A DNA stretch of 64,000 bases, from positions 434,001 through 498,000 of the forward strand of contig NZ_VFQF01000003.1 in NCBI RefSeq assembly GCF_006717145.1. Direction: 5' to 3'. The position numbers were made by a program, and so were the translations under genes. The notes beneath the pieces are model-generated. The model ran no database searches. It saw only the letters and a program-made list of their open reading frames with translations, and was not told where the DNA came from. This document shows, piece by piece, positions 15,440-24,029 of this stretch; positions within the stretch are counted from its first letter, which is position 1, and each line of letters begins with the position of its first letter. The stretch is from Humibacillus xanthopallidus (GTDB taxonomy: Bacteria; Actinomycetota; Actinomycetes; Actinomycetales; Dermatophilaceae).

Positions 15440-15776
15440 CGGATGTCCCCTGTCATCGGTTGGGGTCCATTGTGGCCGAAGGGGCATCCGGCGCAGCGCA
15501 GGTGAGAGGGGGCGCCGGCTGCTGCCTGCCGACGCCCCCTGGGCCCGGGCGAGTGCGCGCCCGAACCATCTGGTCACCGGACTCGCTGCCCCTCCGCAGC
15601 GCCCCTTGTCGTCCAGTGACCAACGCCCCCTGTGACCCTCAGAGCAGGCTGGGGACGGTCTGATACGTCTTGGCCCGAAAAGTTCTCTATGGGCTCGGTA
15701 TCAAAAGTGAGTACGTGAACTCTGTCTGGGTGAAAGTGTCATTGCGACACGTCGCCGTCCCTGCAGGAGGTTCTTG
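15440..15776. other. 337-bp divergent intergenic region
   Basis: Lies between the lipoprotein gene (minus) and the subtilase-CHAT operon (plus). The half next to the lipoprotein is GC-rich with three short CGCCCCCT-type words. The part at about 15655-15745 is clearly AT-richer than its surroundings (GATACG, AAAAGTTCTCTATG, GGTATCAAAAG) and is the likely promoter zone of the operon. No match to a specific sigma consensus could be fixed. Confidence 0.5.
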
Positions 15777-17360
15777 ATGTCCGAGTCCGGTCCCGGGTCC
15801 ACCGGGGGTTCGAGCAACGCCGAGGGCGGCAACGGAGCACCGCCCACCCGGCCGCCGATGCGCGCGCTCGACCCGGCCACGGCCAAGCGCCTGCTGGACG
15901 GGAACCCGCCACGACCGGCGCTCTACCTCTCGGACCGGCTCATCGCCCGCAGCATCCCGCGCAACGCTCCTCGCGACCCCGAGGCCGAGGACCCGCTGGC
16001 CGAGGTGCTCAAGGGCCTCAAGCTGGGCTACCGGGTCAACCGGCGGCCCGGTGGGGGCACCCGCGACATCACGGACCAGGGCTGGGGGACCACGATCACG
16101 CTCGTGCCGGAGGACCCCATCGAGCCGGTCGATGCCTGGAGCACGCTGCAGGAGCTGCGCCGCACGAACCCGACACTCGCGGACGACCTCAGCCTCGAGC
16201 ACGTCCTGCGTCCCGCCGACGGCTACTGGGGTGGCATCGGCGGCTACTGGGGCGGGATCGGTGGCTACTGGGGTGGCATCGGTGGCTATTGGGGCGGGAT
16301 CGGTGGCTACTGGGGTGGCATCGGGCTCTCGGCGCTCCAGGAGTACTCCGTGCCCGGCCGCGGGGGCCGTATGCCGGTCAGCCTCGCCCTGCCCGACCCC
16401 GCGCTGCGCGCCCGCAAGGTCGACCGCAGCCCGGTCGTCGCCGTCCTCGACACCCCGATCGCCGACCACCCGTGGTTCCGCGACGACAGCCCCGGTGTGG
16501 TGCGGCTGCGCTTTGAGGACGGCCGGCTCGTGCCCGAGCCACCGAAGCCGGCCCTCACCGGTCAACCTGCCGACCCACCACCGCCCGTGGAGCCGGTGGG
16601 CCTGCTCCAGGGCCACGCCACGTTCATCGCCGGCCTGATCCGTCAGGGCTGCCCGGAGGCGACGATCCTGTCGATCCCGGTCATGGACGACGACGGCGTG
16701 GTCGATGAGAGCCACCTGCTCGACGTCCTCGAGGCGCTGCTCGCCCGTCACCTGGCCGCTCAGAAGCGGGGCGGCACGAAGGCCGATGTCGTCGACATCC
16801 TCTCCCTCTCGATGGGCTACTACGCGGAGGACACCACCTACAACTCCGGCCCGGTTGCCGACATGCTCGACCGTTTCGCCGCCGCCGGGGTCACGGTGAT
16901 CGCGGGCGCCGGCAACGACGGCACCGACGCTCCCTTCGTGCCCGCGTCGCTGGCCGCCGCCCTGCCCGATCCGCCGAAGCCGCAGGTGCCTCCGGTGTCG
17001 AGCGTCGGCGCGAGCAACCCGGACCGCAGCACGGTGGCGCTCTTCTCGAACCCGCTCACGGTCATCACGGCCGTTCGCCCCGGGGTCTCGCTCGTCAGCA
17101 CGCTCCCGCTCACCGACGGGATGGGCCAGCCCTCGTCGAGCGTCCCGACCCCGACCGGAGTGCGCTGCACCGTGGACCCCGACGACTACACCGGCGGTTT
17201 CGGGGTGTGGAGCGGCACGTCCTTCGCCACTCCCGTCTTCGCCGCCGAGGTCGCCACGGCGATCATCGCCCGGGGCGGCCTCAAGACCGTGACACCCGCT
17301 GCGATGTGTGAGCGTGCCATGGAGGCGCTTCGCACCTGCATCGACAAGGAGCCGACGTGA
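15777..17360 (+). CDS. Cytoplasmic S8 (subtilisin-like) peptidase with (GYWGGIG)5 tract
   Basis: 527 residues, first gene of a sigma factor/CHAT operon. The catalytic set is complete: Asp225 (VVAVLDTPIAD), His280 (LLQGHATFIAGLI), oxyanion Asn380 (VIAGAGNDG) and Ser482 (SGTSFATPVFAAEVA). There is no signal peptide or membrane segment, so it should act in the cytoplasm. Residues 1-148 are a family-specific leader; residues 149-183 are five exact copies of GYWGGIG immediately before the catalytic domain. AGGAGG at 15765-15770 places the ATG at 15777. The sigma-factor gene overlaps by GTGA. The tract could be an inhibitory plug, a cleavage site or a binding ribbon; none is proven. Confidence 0.85.
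   Translation: MSESGPGSTGGSSNAEGGNGAPPTRPPMRALDPATAKRLLDGNPPRPALYLSDRLIARSIPRNAPRDPEAEDPLAEVLKGLKLGYRVNRRPGGGTRDITDQGWGTTITLVPEDPIEPVDAWSTLQELRRTNPTLADDLSLEHVLRPADGYWGGIGGYWGGIGGYWGGIGGYWGGIGGYWGGIGLSALQEYSVPGRGGRMPVSLALPDPALRARKVDRSPVVAVLDTPIADHPWFRDDSPGVVRLRFEDGRLVPEPPKPALTGQPADPPPPVEPVGLLQGHATFIAGLIRQGCPEATILSIPVMDDDGVVDESHLLDVLEALLARHLAAQKRGGTKADVVDILSLSMGYYAEDTTYNSGPVADMLDRFAAAGVTVIAGAGNDGTDAPFVPASLAAALPDPPKPQVPPVSSVGASNPDRSTVALFSNPLTVITAVRPGVSLVSTLPLTDGMGQPSSSVPTPTGVRCTVDPDDYTGGFGVWSGTSFATPVFAAEVATAIIARGGLKTVTPAAMCERAMEALRTCIDKEPT
16221..16325 (+). repeat. 21-bp x 5 coding repeat (GYWGGIG)
   Basis: Five in-frame 21-bp units. Units 1, 3 and 5 use GGTGGCATC and units 2 and 4 use GGCGGGATC for Gly-Gly-Ile, so the array also has a 42-bp period, suggesting growth by duplication of a two-unit block. 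Confidence 0.92.
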
Positions 17361-17938
17361 CACCGACCCCCACGGCGCCCGACGGGCTCGGCACGCGCGC
17401 CGGCAAGGCCTTCGCCGCCTACATCGGCGGCGACCGCGAACGGCTCTCGGAGCTCGTCGACCTCGTGACACCCGTGCTGTGGAACGCCGCCCGCTCGCAG
17501 GGCGCGGCCGCGCCGATGTGCGAGGACGCCATCCAGACCGCCTTCCTCCAGCTCGTCGACCGGGCCGAGTCGATCAAGGAGCCCGCTGCGGTTCTCGGCT
17601 GGCTCGTCGTCGTCGTCAAGCGCGAGGTCTGGCGCCTCTCCCGAGGCTCACGTCGCGAGATCGGCGTCGACGAGGTGCCCGAGGCTCCGACCCAGCAGCT
17701 CGACCCGGAGTCGCATTCGATCCTCAGCGAGCGCCAGCGCGTGCTGTGGCAGCACATCGCCACCCTCACACCTCGATGCCAGGAGCTGCTCCGGGTCATC
17801 GCGTTTGCCGACCGCCCCGACTACGCCGCCATCGCGGAGTCGCTGGGGATGCCGGTCGGCAGCATCGGCCCGACCCGTGGCCGCTGCCTCCAGAAGCTGA
17901 GGACGACCCTCGGCTCCGACCCCGGATGGGCGGTCTGA
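17357..17938 (+). CDS. Sigma-70 family (ECF-like) RNA polymerase sigma factor
   Basis: 193 residues. Region 2 lies at about 40-95 (NAARSQGAAAPMCEDAIQTAFLQLVDRAE, LGWLVVVVKREVWRLSRGSRR), and region 4 at about 132-185 (LTPRCQELLRVIAFADRPDYAAIAESLGMPVGSIGPTRGRCLQKLR), the helix-turn-helix that reads the -35 box. It is encoded between a subtilase and a CHAT protease, with a 4-bp overlap upstream and a 1-bp gap downstream, so the four genes are translated from one message. It probably drives its own operon. No classical zinc anti-sigma factor follows. Confidence 0.88.
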   Translation: MTPTPTAPDGLGTRAGKAFAAYIGGDRERLSELVDLVTPVLWNAARSQGAAAPMCEDAIQTAFLQLVDRAESIKEPAAVLGWLVVVVKREVWRLSRGSRREIGVDEVPEAPTQQLDPESHSILSERQRVLWQHIATLTPRCQELLRVIAFADRPDYAAIAESLGMPVGSIGPTRGRCLQKLRTTLGSDPGWAV

Positions 17939-17939
17939 C

Positions 17940-18437
17940 ATGACATCGCACACGGAAGCCATCGACGCCCGCGACATCGCCAACCTCGGCCAGCTCCGCG
18001 ACCTGTTCGCGCACGCCGACCCGGTGCCCAGCGACCTGGCCGAACGGATGAAGTTCGCCATCACGGTCCACGCTCTGCACGCAGAGGTGGCAGAGCTCAT
18101 GGACTCGGCGCTGCTGACCACCCGCGGCGCCGACGCCAAGGTGGAGCCGACCCCGACCGACTCGGTCACCTTCACGGCGGCCTCGGTCAGCCTCATGGTC
18201 TCGGCCAGCCCCAGCGATCAGGCCGACACCGACGCCCGCGTGCGGATCGACGGCTGGGTCACCTCACCCGGCGCCCAGATCGAGGCCGTGACCATCGAGG
18301 GCAGCGTGTCGGAGATTTCAGATGCGAACGGTCGCTTCGTTATGGATGATCTACCTCACGGGCCGGTGCATTTCGTCATCACCGACCCCGACAACGACGA
18401 CGTGCGACCGGTCATCACCCCGACGATCCAGATCTAG
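17940..18437 (+). CDS. Operon linker protein with C-terminal carboxypeptidase-regulatory-like domain
   Basis: 165 residues of unknown function. The N-terminal part (LGQLRDLFAHADPVPSDLAERMKFAITVHALHAEVAEL, about 16-53) is helical and of a type that recurs directly after such sigma factors, so it may bind or restrain the sigma factor. The C-terminal 65 residues (RVRIDGWVTSPGAQIEAVTIEG, DANGRFVMDDLPHGPVHFVI) look like a CarboxypepD_reg/transthyretin-like beta sandwich. The last 120 bases are noticeably less GC-rich (GAGATTTCAGATGCGAACGG). No signal peptide. Role by position only. Confidence 0.7.
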   Translation: MTSHTEAIDARDIANLGQLRDLFAHADPVPSDLAERMKFAITVHALHAEVAELMDSALLTTRGADAKVEPTPTDSVTFTAASVSLMVSASPSDQADTDARVRIDGWVTSPGAQIEAVTIEGSVSEISDANGRFVMDDLPHGPVHFVITDPDNDDVRPVITPTIQI

Positions 18438-18529
18438 GCCGATGACCGGCCCTGACGGAGAGGCCGGTCCGACTCATCGACCTGCTCGAGAGGGCGCGAA
18501 CGCTGCGCGAGAGTGCGGCGGCCGACAAC

Positions 18530-21070
18530 ATGGCCGGCCGACCGCTCGAGGCTGCTCGCTCGCTCTCGGCGGCGCTCGAGGAGATCGAGCGGCTCGACGG
18601 TGAAGCCCCGTCGCGGGAGCGCCTCGAGCTGCGGTGCAACACGCTGATCACCCTGGCCCTGACGGACTTCATGCTCTTCGGCCTCGATGCGGCCTCGGCG
18701 CGCTTCGCCGAGGCCGAGGCGGTGATCGCGCAGCTCGGTGACTCCGGGCTGCAGGCGCGCCTCGACTACCAGCGCGCCAGCATCTACGGCCGTCTCGGCG
18801 ACCTCGCCTCGGCCTGGCAGGGGCTCGAGGGAGCGGCGGCGCGCCTCGACGCGTTCACGCCCCGCGAGCAGTGCTCGGTGCACCTGAGCCGCGGCATGCT
18901 CGCCTTCGAGCTGTCGCGTCCGCAGCAGGCACTCGAGGCCTTCGCCGAGGCGGCTCGCCTCGCCGGCGCCCTGGGCGGGGTCGAGCAGGAGTTCATGGCG
19001 CGCCACAACGAGGGGTATGCCGCCTACCTCCTCGGTGACATCCCGCGGTCCCTGGCGGGGATGGCGGCCGCCGAGCTGCTCGCCGCCGACACCTACCGGG
19101 CGCCGGCCCGCCTCGACCGGGCGAGGGTCCTGCTCGAGGCCGGGCTCGTCCGCGAGGCGACGGAGGCCCTGCACGCAGGGCTCGCAGACCTTCCGGACGA
19201 GGGCCACGACCAGATCAGGGCGGAGTTCGACCTCGAGCTGGCCAAGGCCGAGCGGCTCGCGGGGCACCTCGACCGGGCTGCGGTGGCGGCCACCTCGGCC
19301 ATCGAGACCTACCGGCGGATCGGTGCGACGGCCTGGGTCGCCAAGGCGACGCTCGTGTCGCTGCTCGTCGACCTCGACCGCCAGCAGCGAAGCAGTCGGC
19401 ACGGTGACGACAGGGGCGGCGGCGACGTCATCGTGGCCCAGGCCGCAGCGGCGCTCGCCGACCAGCTCGTCGACGTCGCGGGCGAGCTCGGCGACTCCGA
19501 GCTCGCCGACGGGGCGCGGGTCGTCGCGGCCCAGGCCCTCCTGCTCGCGGGTGACGCACCGGCCGCCAACACGAGGTTGCTCAGCCTCGAGCGGATCTCG
19601 TCGGCCTCCTTGTCCGACGAGCTCGACGCCGCCGCCGTCACGGCGAGGACGCTGGTCGCGACCGGAGACCTCGGGCCGGCCCGACGCATCCTCGGCAGGG
19701 CCGCCCGCCGTCTCGCCGCCGGCCAGCAGGGCAGCGCCAGTCTCGACCTGCGCACGGCCCGGGCCGTGCACGGGGTGCGGCTCGCCGAGCTCGACCTCGA
19801 CCTCGCCGTGCCCCGCGGGAGCGGCGCGGTGCTCGAGGTGCTGGAACGCTGGCGCAGCGCGACCGACCGGCTGCCCTCGCTCGGACGGCCCGATGACGAG
19901 CAGCTGGCCTCGCTCACCGAGCAGCTGCGATCGGTGCGCGGGCTGATGCGCGGCGAGAGCGACCCCGAGCAGCTGCGCGATCTCGAGGCAGACGCCTCGC
20001 AGCTCGAGCGGCTCATCCGCGACCGTGACTGGGCCTTGAGCCGACGCGGCACGGTCCGAGCGGTGCCGGTGCGGGTGCGCGAGGCGCGGGCGCACCTGCT
20101 CGACGTCGACCGCGACCTCGTCTGGTTCTTCCGGCACCGGGGACGCATCGCCGGGGTCGGTGTCATCGGGGGCCGTGCGGTGCTGCGCGACCTCATGCCG
20201 GCCGACCGTGCCACCGAGCTCGCGCAGCGGGTCAGGGTCGACCTGCGTGCCGCGGCGACGCACCACCTCGGCCCCCTGTCGGGCGCTGTGTGGTCGTCGC
20301 TGAGGTCGAGCGCGGCAGAGCTGGATGCCGGGCTGCTGCAGCCGTGGCGGTCGAGCCGTGGTCTCGTGCTGGTCACCTGCCCGGAGGTGTCGGCCCTGCC
20401 GTGGTCGCTGCTGCCGTCGATGCGTGCTCGACCGCTCACCGTCGCGGTCTCCCTCACCTCCTTCGCGCGGCGTGGGCTCGGCGGCGGGCCGTCGGTGGCG
20501 GGCGCGGCGCCGGAGCCTGCGGGGGCGCAGGCCGGCGTCCACATCAGCGTGGGCCCAGCGGTCCCGCGGGCCTCGGCGGAGGCGCGCGCGCTGGCGCGCA
20601 CGTGGGGCACCCGCTCGCGCATCGCCCAGCCGTCCAGCCGGCAGGAGCTCGTCGCGGCCCTGGCCCGGCCGGGCATCGTCCACGTGGCGGCCCACGGCAC
20701 GCACCAGGTCGAGTCGCCGCTGTTCTCGTCGCTCGTCCTGCACGACGGGCCGGTCTTCGCCCACGAGCTTCAACCCACCGGTGTGCGTGCCGACCACGTC
20801 GTGCTCTCCGCGTGCGAGGTCGGTCTCGAGACGGGCCGCCCCGGGCACGAGTCGCTCGGGCTCGCCCTCTCGCTCCTGTCGCTCGGGGCACGCTCGGCCG
20901 TGGCCGCCGTCGCGCCCGTGCCCGACGACGTGGCAGCCGCGACCATGGCTCGCCACCACGAGCTGCTCGCCTCTGGTGTGCCCAGTGACGACGCCTTGGC
21001 GCGCGCCGTGGCCGACATCGACGACGTCGCGGCGGCGTTCCTCAACCTCGGCGGCCAGCTGCGCCCCTGA
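18530..21070 (+). CDS. TPR-CHAT protease (caspase-like)
   Basis: 846 residues from the first ATG. Residues 1 to about 520 are helical TPR-like repeats (LEAARSLSAALEEIERL, FAEAEAVIAQLGDSGLQARLDYQRASIYGRLGDLASAWQ and onwards). The C-terminal CHAT domain (about 570-846) has the catalytic His722 in VHVAAHGTH and Cys762 in VVLSACEVG, with the family close SLLSLGARSAVAAVAPVPDD. CHAT enzymes are caspase/separase relatives used as triggered proteases, for example next to type III-E CRISPR effectors and gasdermins. The helical pattern continues upstream in frame to about 18452 without an ATG/GTG/TTG, so the start given is probably too late. No membrane segment. Confidence 0.85.
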   Translation: MAGRPLEAARSLSAALEEIERLDGEAPSRERLELRCNTLITLALTDFMLFGLDAASARFAEAEAVIAQLGDSGLQARLDYQRASIYGRLGDLASAWQGLEGAAARLDAFTPREQCSVHLSRGMLAFELSRPQQALEAFAEAARLAGALGGVEQEFMARHNEGYAAYLLGDIPRSLAGMAAAELLAADTYRAPARLDRARVLLEAGLVREATEALHAGLADLPDEGHDQIRAEFDLELAKAERLAGHLDRAAVAATSAIETYRRIGATAWVAKATLVSLLVDLDRQQRSSRHGDDRGGGDVIVAQAAAALADQLVDVAGELGDSELADGARVVAAQALLLAGDAPAANTRLLSLERISSASLSDELDAAAVTARTLVATGDLGPARRILGRAARRLAAGQQGSASLDLRTARAVHGVRLAELDLDLAVPRGSGAVLEVLERWRSATDRLPSLGRPDDEQLASLTEQLRSVRGLMRGESDPEQLRDLEADASQLERLIRDRDWALSRRGTVRAVPVRVREARAHLLDVDRDLVWFFRHRGRIAGVGVIGGRAVLRDLMPADRATELAQRVRVDLRAAATHHLGPLSGAVWSSLRSSAAELDAGLLQPWRSSRGLVLVTCPEVSALPWSLLPSMRARPLTVAVSLTSFARRGLGGGPSVAGAAPEPAGAQAGVHISVGPAVPRASAEARALARTWGTRSRIAQPSSRQELVAALARPGIVHVAAHGTHQVESPLFSSLVLHDGPVFAHELQPTGVRADHVVLSACEVGLETGRPGHESLGLALSLLSLGARSAVAAVAPVPDDVAAATMARHHELLASGVPSDDALARAVADIDDVAAAFLNLGGQLRP

Positions 21071-21112
21071 CCGGGACGGCCGACCGAGGGTCAGCGGGCC
21101 GGCTCGCGCTCC

Positions 21113-22300
21113 TCAGGCCTCGTGGGCCGCGATGAGCTCCTTGAGGCGGCGGTCCTTGGCGAGGGCCATCGCCAAGGCGATCTTCTTCGCGTCGATGGCG
21201 ATCTCGCGCAGCATCCCCGAGATCGGGTTCGTGAAGCCGTTGAACCACAGCCCTCGTGCGCCGCGCCCGGTCGCCCCGCCGCGCTCGACGGGGTGACCCT
21301 TGTCATCGAGCAGACCGAGGTGCCCGATGAGGGGCTCGAGACCCTGCGAGTAGCCGGTCGCGAGCACGACGACGTCAGGCTCGAGCCGGGTGCCGTCCGA
21401 GAGCACGACGCCGTCACCGTCGAACGACTCGAGCGCCGCGACGGGCTCGACCCGCCCGGAGCGGATCGCGTCGATGATCCCGACGTCCTGCACGGGGATC
21501 GCGTTGTCGCGTTCCACGCGCGTCAGCAGTCCCGTGTCCGGTCGGGGCAGGCCGTATGCCGTGAGGTCGGGGGTCGTGGCCCGCTCGACGAGCGCTGCAG
21601 CGCGGTCGACGAGCGCTGACGGGAGGTGGCGGACGGTGATGCCGGTGTACTGCGCGGCATACGGGCCCGCGGAGCGACGCAGGATGTGCGGGATCGTGCG
21701 CACGGAGAGGCGCACCCGGGCGGCGCCGTGCTCGGCGAGGTCCACGGCCAGCTCGGTGCCGGTGTTGCCGCTGCCGACGACGAGGACGTCCTTGCCGGCA
21801 TACGGGCTGCCGTTGCGGTAGGTGCGCGACAGGACGACCTCGCCCGAGAAGCCTTGCAGTCCAGGCAGATCCGGCTCGACGGGGGTGTGGTTGAAGCCGG
21901 TGGCGACGACGACGTAGGGCGCCGTCAGCCGTGACCCGTCACTGAGGGTCAGCGCCCAGCCGAGGCCGTCGTCGGAGCGGTCGACGCGCTCCACCGCGGT
22001 GCGCAGGCGCACGTCGAGGTCGAAGTGGGCGGCATACAGCTCGAGGTAGCGCACGACGTCATCGCGCGAGACCCACCGGCCCATCCTCTTCGGGATGGCC
22101 ATGCCGGGCAGGCCCGACAGCTCGCGCGGGGTGTGCAGGTGGAGGCGGTCGTAGTGCCGCCGCCACGAGCTGCCGACGGCATCGCTCTTGTCGAGGACGA
22201 CGCCGTGCAGACCTCGCTTCTTCAGCGCGGCTGCGGTGGCGAGCCCGGCCGGCCCGGCTCCGATGATGTAGGCGTCGACGACGGGGCTGCGGTGGCTCAC
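21113..22300 (-). CDS. FAD/NADP-dependent monooxygenase (flavin-containing, YUC-like)
   Basis: 395 residues. The FAD Rossmann motif is GAGPAGLATAAALKKRG (about 12-28), followed by WRRHYDRLHLHTPRELSGLPG, the NADPH motif VVGSGNTGTELAVDLAE and the closing VVLATGYSQGLEPLIG. This order marks single-component flavoprotein monooxygenases acting on small soft nucleophiles or in Baeyer-Villiger reactions; substrate unknown. The GTG at 22300 overlaps the stop of the DUF2461 gene (GTGA), so the two are coupled. Convergent with the CHAT gene (42 bp). Confidence 0.85.
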   Translation of the reverse strand: MSHRSPVVDAYIIGAGPAGLATAAALKKRGLHGVVLDKSDAVGSSWRRHYDRLHLHTPRELSGLPGMAIPKRMGRWVSRDDVVRYLELYAAHFDLDVRLRTAVERVDRSDDGLGWALTLSDGSRLTAPYVVVATGFNHTPVEPDLPGLQGFSGEVVLSRTYRNGSPYAGKDVLVVGSGNTGTELAVDLAEHGAARVRLSVRTIPHILRRSAGPYAAQYTGITVRHLPSALVDRAAALVERATTPDLTAYGLPRPDTGLLTRVERDNAIPVQDVGIIDAIRSGRVEPVAALESFDGDGVVLSDGTRLEPDVVVLATGYSQGLEPLIGHLGLLDDKGHPVERGGATGRGARGLWFNGFTNPISGMLREIAIDAKKIALAMALAKDRRLKELIAAHEA

Positions 22301-22971
22301 CGGGACAACGTAGCGGGCGGCGGCTCGCTCGTCCCGACGTGGGCGCCCAGCCACTCGACGAGCGGACGCACGCCACGCCACGTGTCGCGCACCCGCGTCA
22401 GCGCCTGCCCGGTGTGCAACCACGCCGGCGTGCCGAAGTCGCGCACGACCATGAGCTCCTTGTGACGGAGCGTCTCGATGCGAGGGTGGTCGGCGGCATA
22501 CCCCCTCGGGGTCGTCCGGACGGCCTCGCCGAGCAGCTCGAAACCCCTGCCCCGCAGGGCGGTGAGCAGACCCTCGAGCTCGAGCCCGGTGCTGGGGGCG
22601 TCGACCGCGGCGCGGAACCGCGCCGTCTGCGCGGGGCTCGTCACCCTGAAGCCGCCACCCGCCCGGAGCCCGTCCGCACTGAGCTGGACGTAGTAGCCGA
22701 GGCTCGTCCCGACGCCGACGAGCGCGCCCTGGTGGGTCTTGTAGGGCGACTTGTCGGCGCTGAAGCGGACGTCGCGGTTGGGCCGGAAGAGCCTCGCCTC
22801 GCCGAACTCGTCCTCGAGGCCGTCGAGCAGGGCGAGCATCGGCTCGCGGACGTCGTTCTCGTAGGTCGACCGGTGCTGCTGCCAGTGGTCACGGCTGTTG
22901 TCGGCCTCGAGGCCCGCGTAGAAGGCGAGTGCGCTGGGCGGGAACCCGGCGAAGGCGGCAGGGGTGTCCAT
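22297..22971 (-). CDS. DUF2461 family protein
   Basis: 224 residues, function unknown; the family occurs in bacteria and fungi. Recognised by AFYAGLEADNSRDHWQQHR, RLFRPNRDVRFSADKSPYKTHQG and LGYYVQLSADGLRAGGGF. The ATG at 22971 has CAGAGT 6 nt upstream (22978-22983), fitting a leaderless start. Its promoter region abuts the iron box at 23001, so it may be affected by the same regulator. First gene of a two-gene unit with the monooxygenase. Confidence 0.83.
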   Translation of the reverse strand: MDTPAAFAGFPPSALAFYAGLEADNSRDHWQQHRSTYENDVREPMLALLDGLEDEFGEARLFRPNRDVRFSADKSPYKTHQGALVGVGTSLGYYVQLSADGLRAGGGFRVTSPAQTARFRAAVDAPSTGLELEGLLTALRGRGFELLGEAVRTTPRGYAADHPRIETLRHKELMVVRDFGTPAWLHTGQALTRVRDTWRGVRPLVEWLGAHVGTSEPPPATLSR

Positions 22972-23000
22972 GTGGTGACTCTGACACTGCTGCTGGCTTG

Positions 23001-23019
23001 TTAGGCAAGGCTTACCTGT
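23001..23019. promoter_or_regulatory. DtxR/IdeR-type iron box upstream of efeUOB
   Basis: TTAGGCAAGGCTTACCTGT matches the 19-bp consensus TTAGGTTAGGCTAACCTAA at 14 of 19 positions, including the core TTAGG, AGGCT and ACCT. It lies 65 bp before the efeU start and 30 bp before the divergent DUF2461 gene, so iron-bound DtxR/IdeR should repress the uptake operon. Confidence 0.8.
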
Positions 23020-23083
23020 GCTTTGCTGATTTCCGTCACGCCCCCGTGGCTTAATTCCTGAGAACTCCCTGAGAGAGGTCGCC

Positions 23084-23941
23084 GTGCTCGCGAGCAACGC
23101 GCTGATCGGACTGCGAGAAGGCCTCGAGGCCGCCCTCGTCGTCGTCATCCTCGTCGCCTTCCTCGTCAAGACCGACCGCCGCTGGGCGCTGCGCTACGTG
23201 TGGCTCGGGGTCGGCGTCGCCGTCGCCCTCTCGGTGGCCCTGGGGGCGCTGCTCACGTACGGCACGAAGCAGCTCTCCTTCGAGGCCCAGGAGATGATCG
23301 GCGGGCTCGCGTCGATCCTCGCGGTCGTCTTCGTGACCTTCATGGTCTTCTGGATGCGCACGGCCTCGCGCACCATCTCGGGCGAGCTCAAGGGCAAGCT
23401 CGACAAGGCCCTCGACCTCGGCCCGTTCGCGATCGCCCTCGTCGCCTTCCTCGGTGTCGGCCGTGAGGGCCTCGAGACCGCGATCTTCTTCTACGCGACG
23501 ACCGAGGCCGCCGGGCAGGGCAACAACCAGCCGCTCATCGGCTGGGTCATCGGTCTTGGGGGCGCCGTGCTGCTGGGCTGGCTCATCTACCGCGGCGCCG
23601 TGCAGATCAACCTCGCGAAGTTCTTCCGCTACACCGGGATCCTGCTCATCCTCGTCGCTGCGGGCATCCTCGCCTACGGCATCCACGACCTGCAGGAGGC
23701 GCAGTTCCTCCCGGGCCTGAACACCCTCGCCTTCGACGTCAGCAACACCATCGACCCGGGCAGCTGGTACGCCACCCTCCTCAAGGGCATCTTCAACTTC
23801 ACGCCGGCCACGACCGTGCTCCAGGCCGTCGCCTGGGTGCTCTACGTCGGCATCGTCCTCACGCTCTTCCTGCGGCCCGTCAAGAGCCGCCCGGCCGTCA
23901 CCGCGCCGGCCTCCGAGACGAAGAGCGCCGTCGCCGCCTGA
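23084..23941 (+). CDS. efeU: EfeU/FTR1-type iron permease
   Basis: 285 residues, seven predicted membrane helices. The two REGLE ferric-iron motifs of the FTR1 family are at residues 11-15 (LREGLEAAL) and 127-131 (GREGLETAI), in the first and fourth helices. With EfeO and EfeB it takes up ferrous/ferric iron. The GTG at 23084 follows GAGAGAGG. It is the first gene of efeUOB; an iron box lies upstream. The C-terminal 25 residues are a short cytoplasmic tail. Confidence 0.95.
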   Translation: MLASNALIGLREGLEAALVVVILVAFLVKTDRRWALRYVWLGVGVAVALSVALGALLTYGTKQLSFEAQEMIGGLASILAVVFVTFMVFWMRTASRTISGELKGKLDKALDLGPFAIALVAFLGVGREGLETAIFFYATTEAAGQGNNQPLIGWVIGLGGAVLLGWLIYRGAVQINLAKFFRYTGILLILVAAGILAYGIHDLQEAQFLPGLNTLAFDVSNTIDPGSWYATLLKGIFNFTPATTVLQAVAWVLYVGIVLTLFLRPVKSRPAVTAPASETKSAVAA

Positions 23942-24029
23942 TCTGCCCAGCCCACCGGGAGCCAGGGTCTCGCCGAGAACCCGCCACCCGGCATACCCCC
24001 ACGCACAGCACCACACTCACAGGAGCCTC

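Noticed and set aside
18434-20959. 841-codon open frame antisense to the CHAT gene
   Set aside because: It mirrors the CHAT codons, has an Arg/Gly/Pro-heavy composition with no domain, and has no promoter or ribosome site. High G+C makes such antisense frames common.
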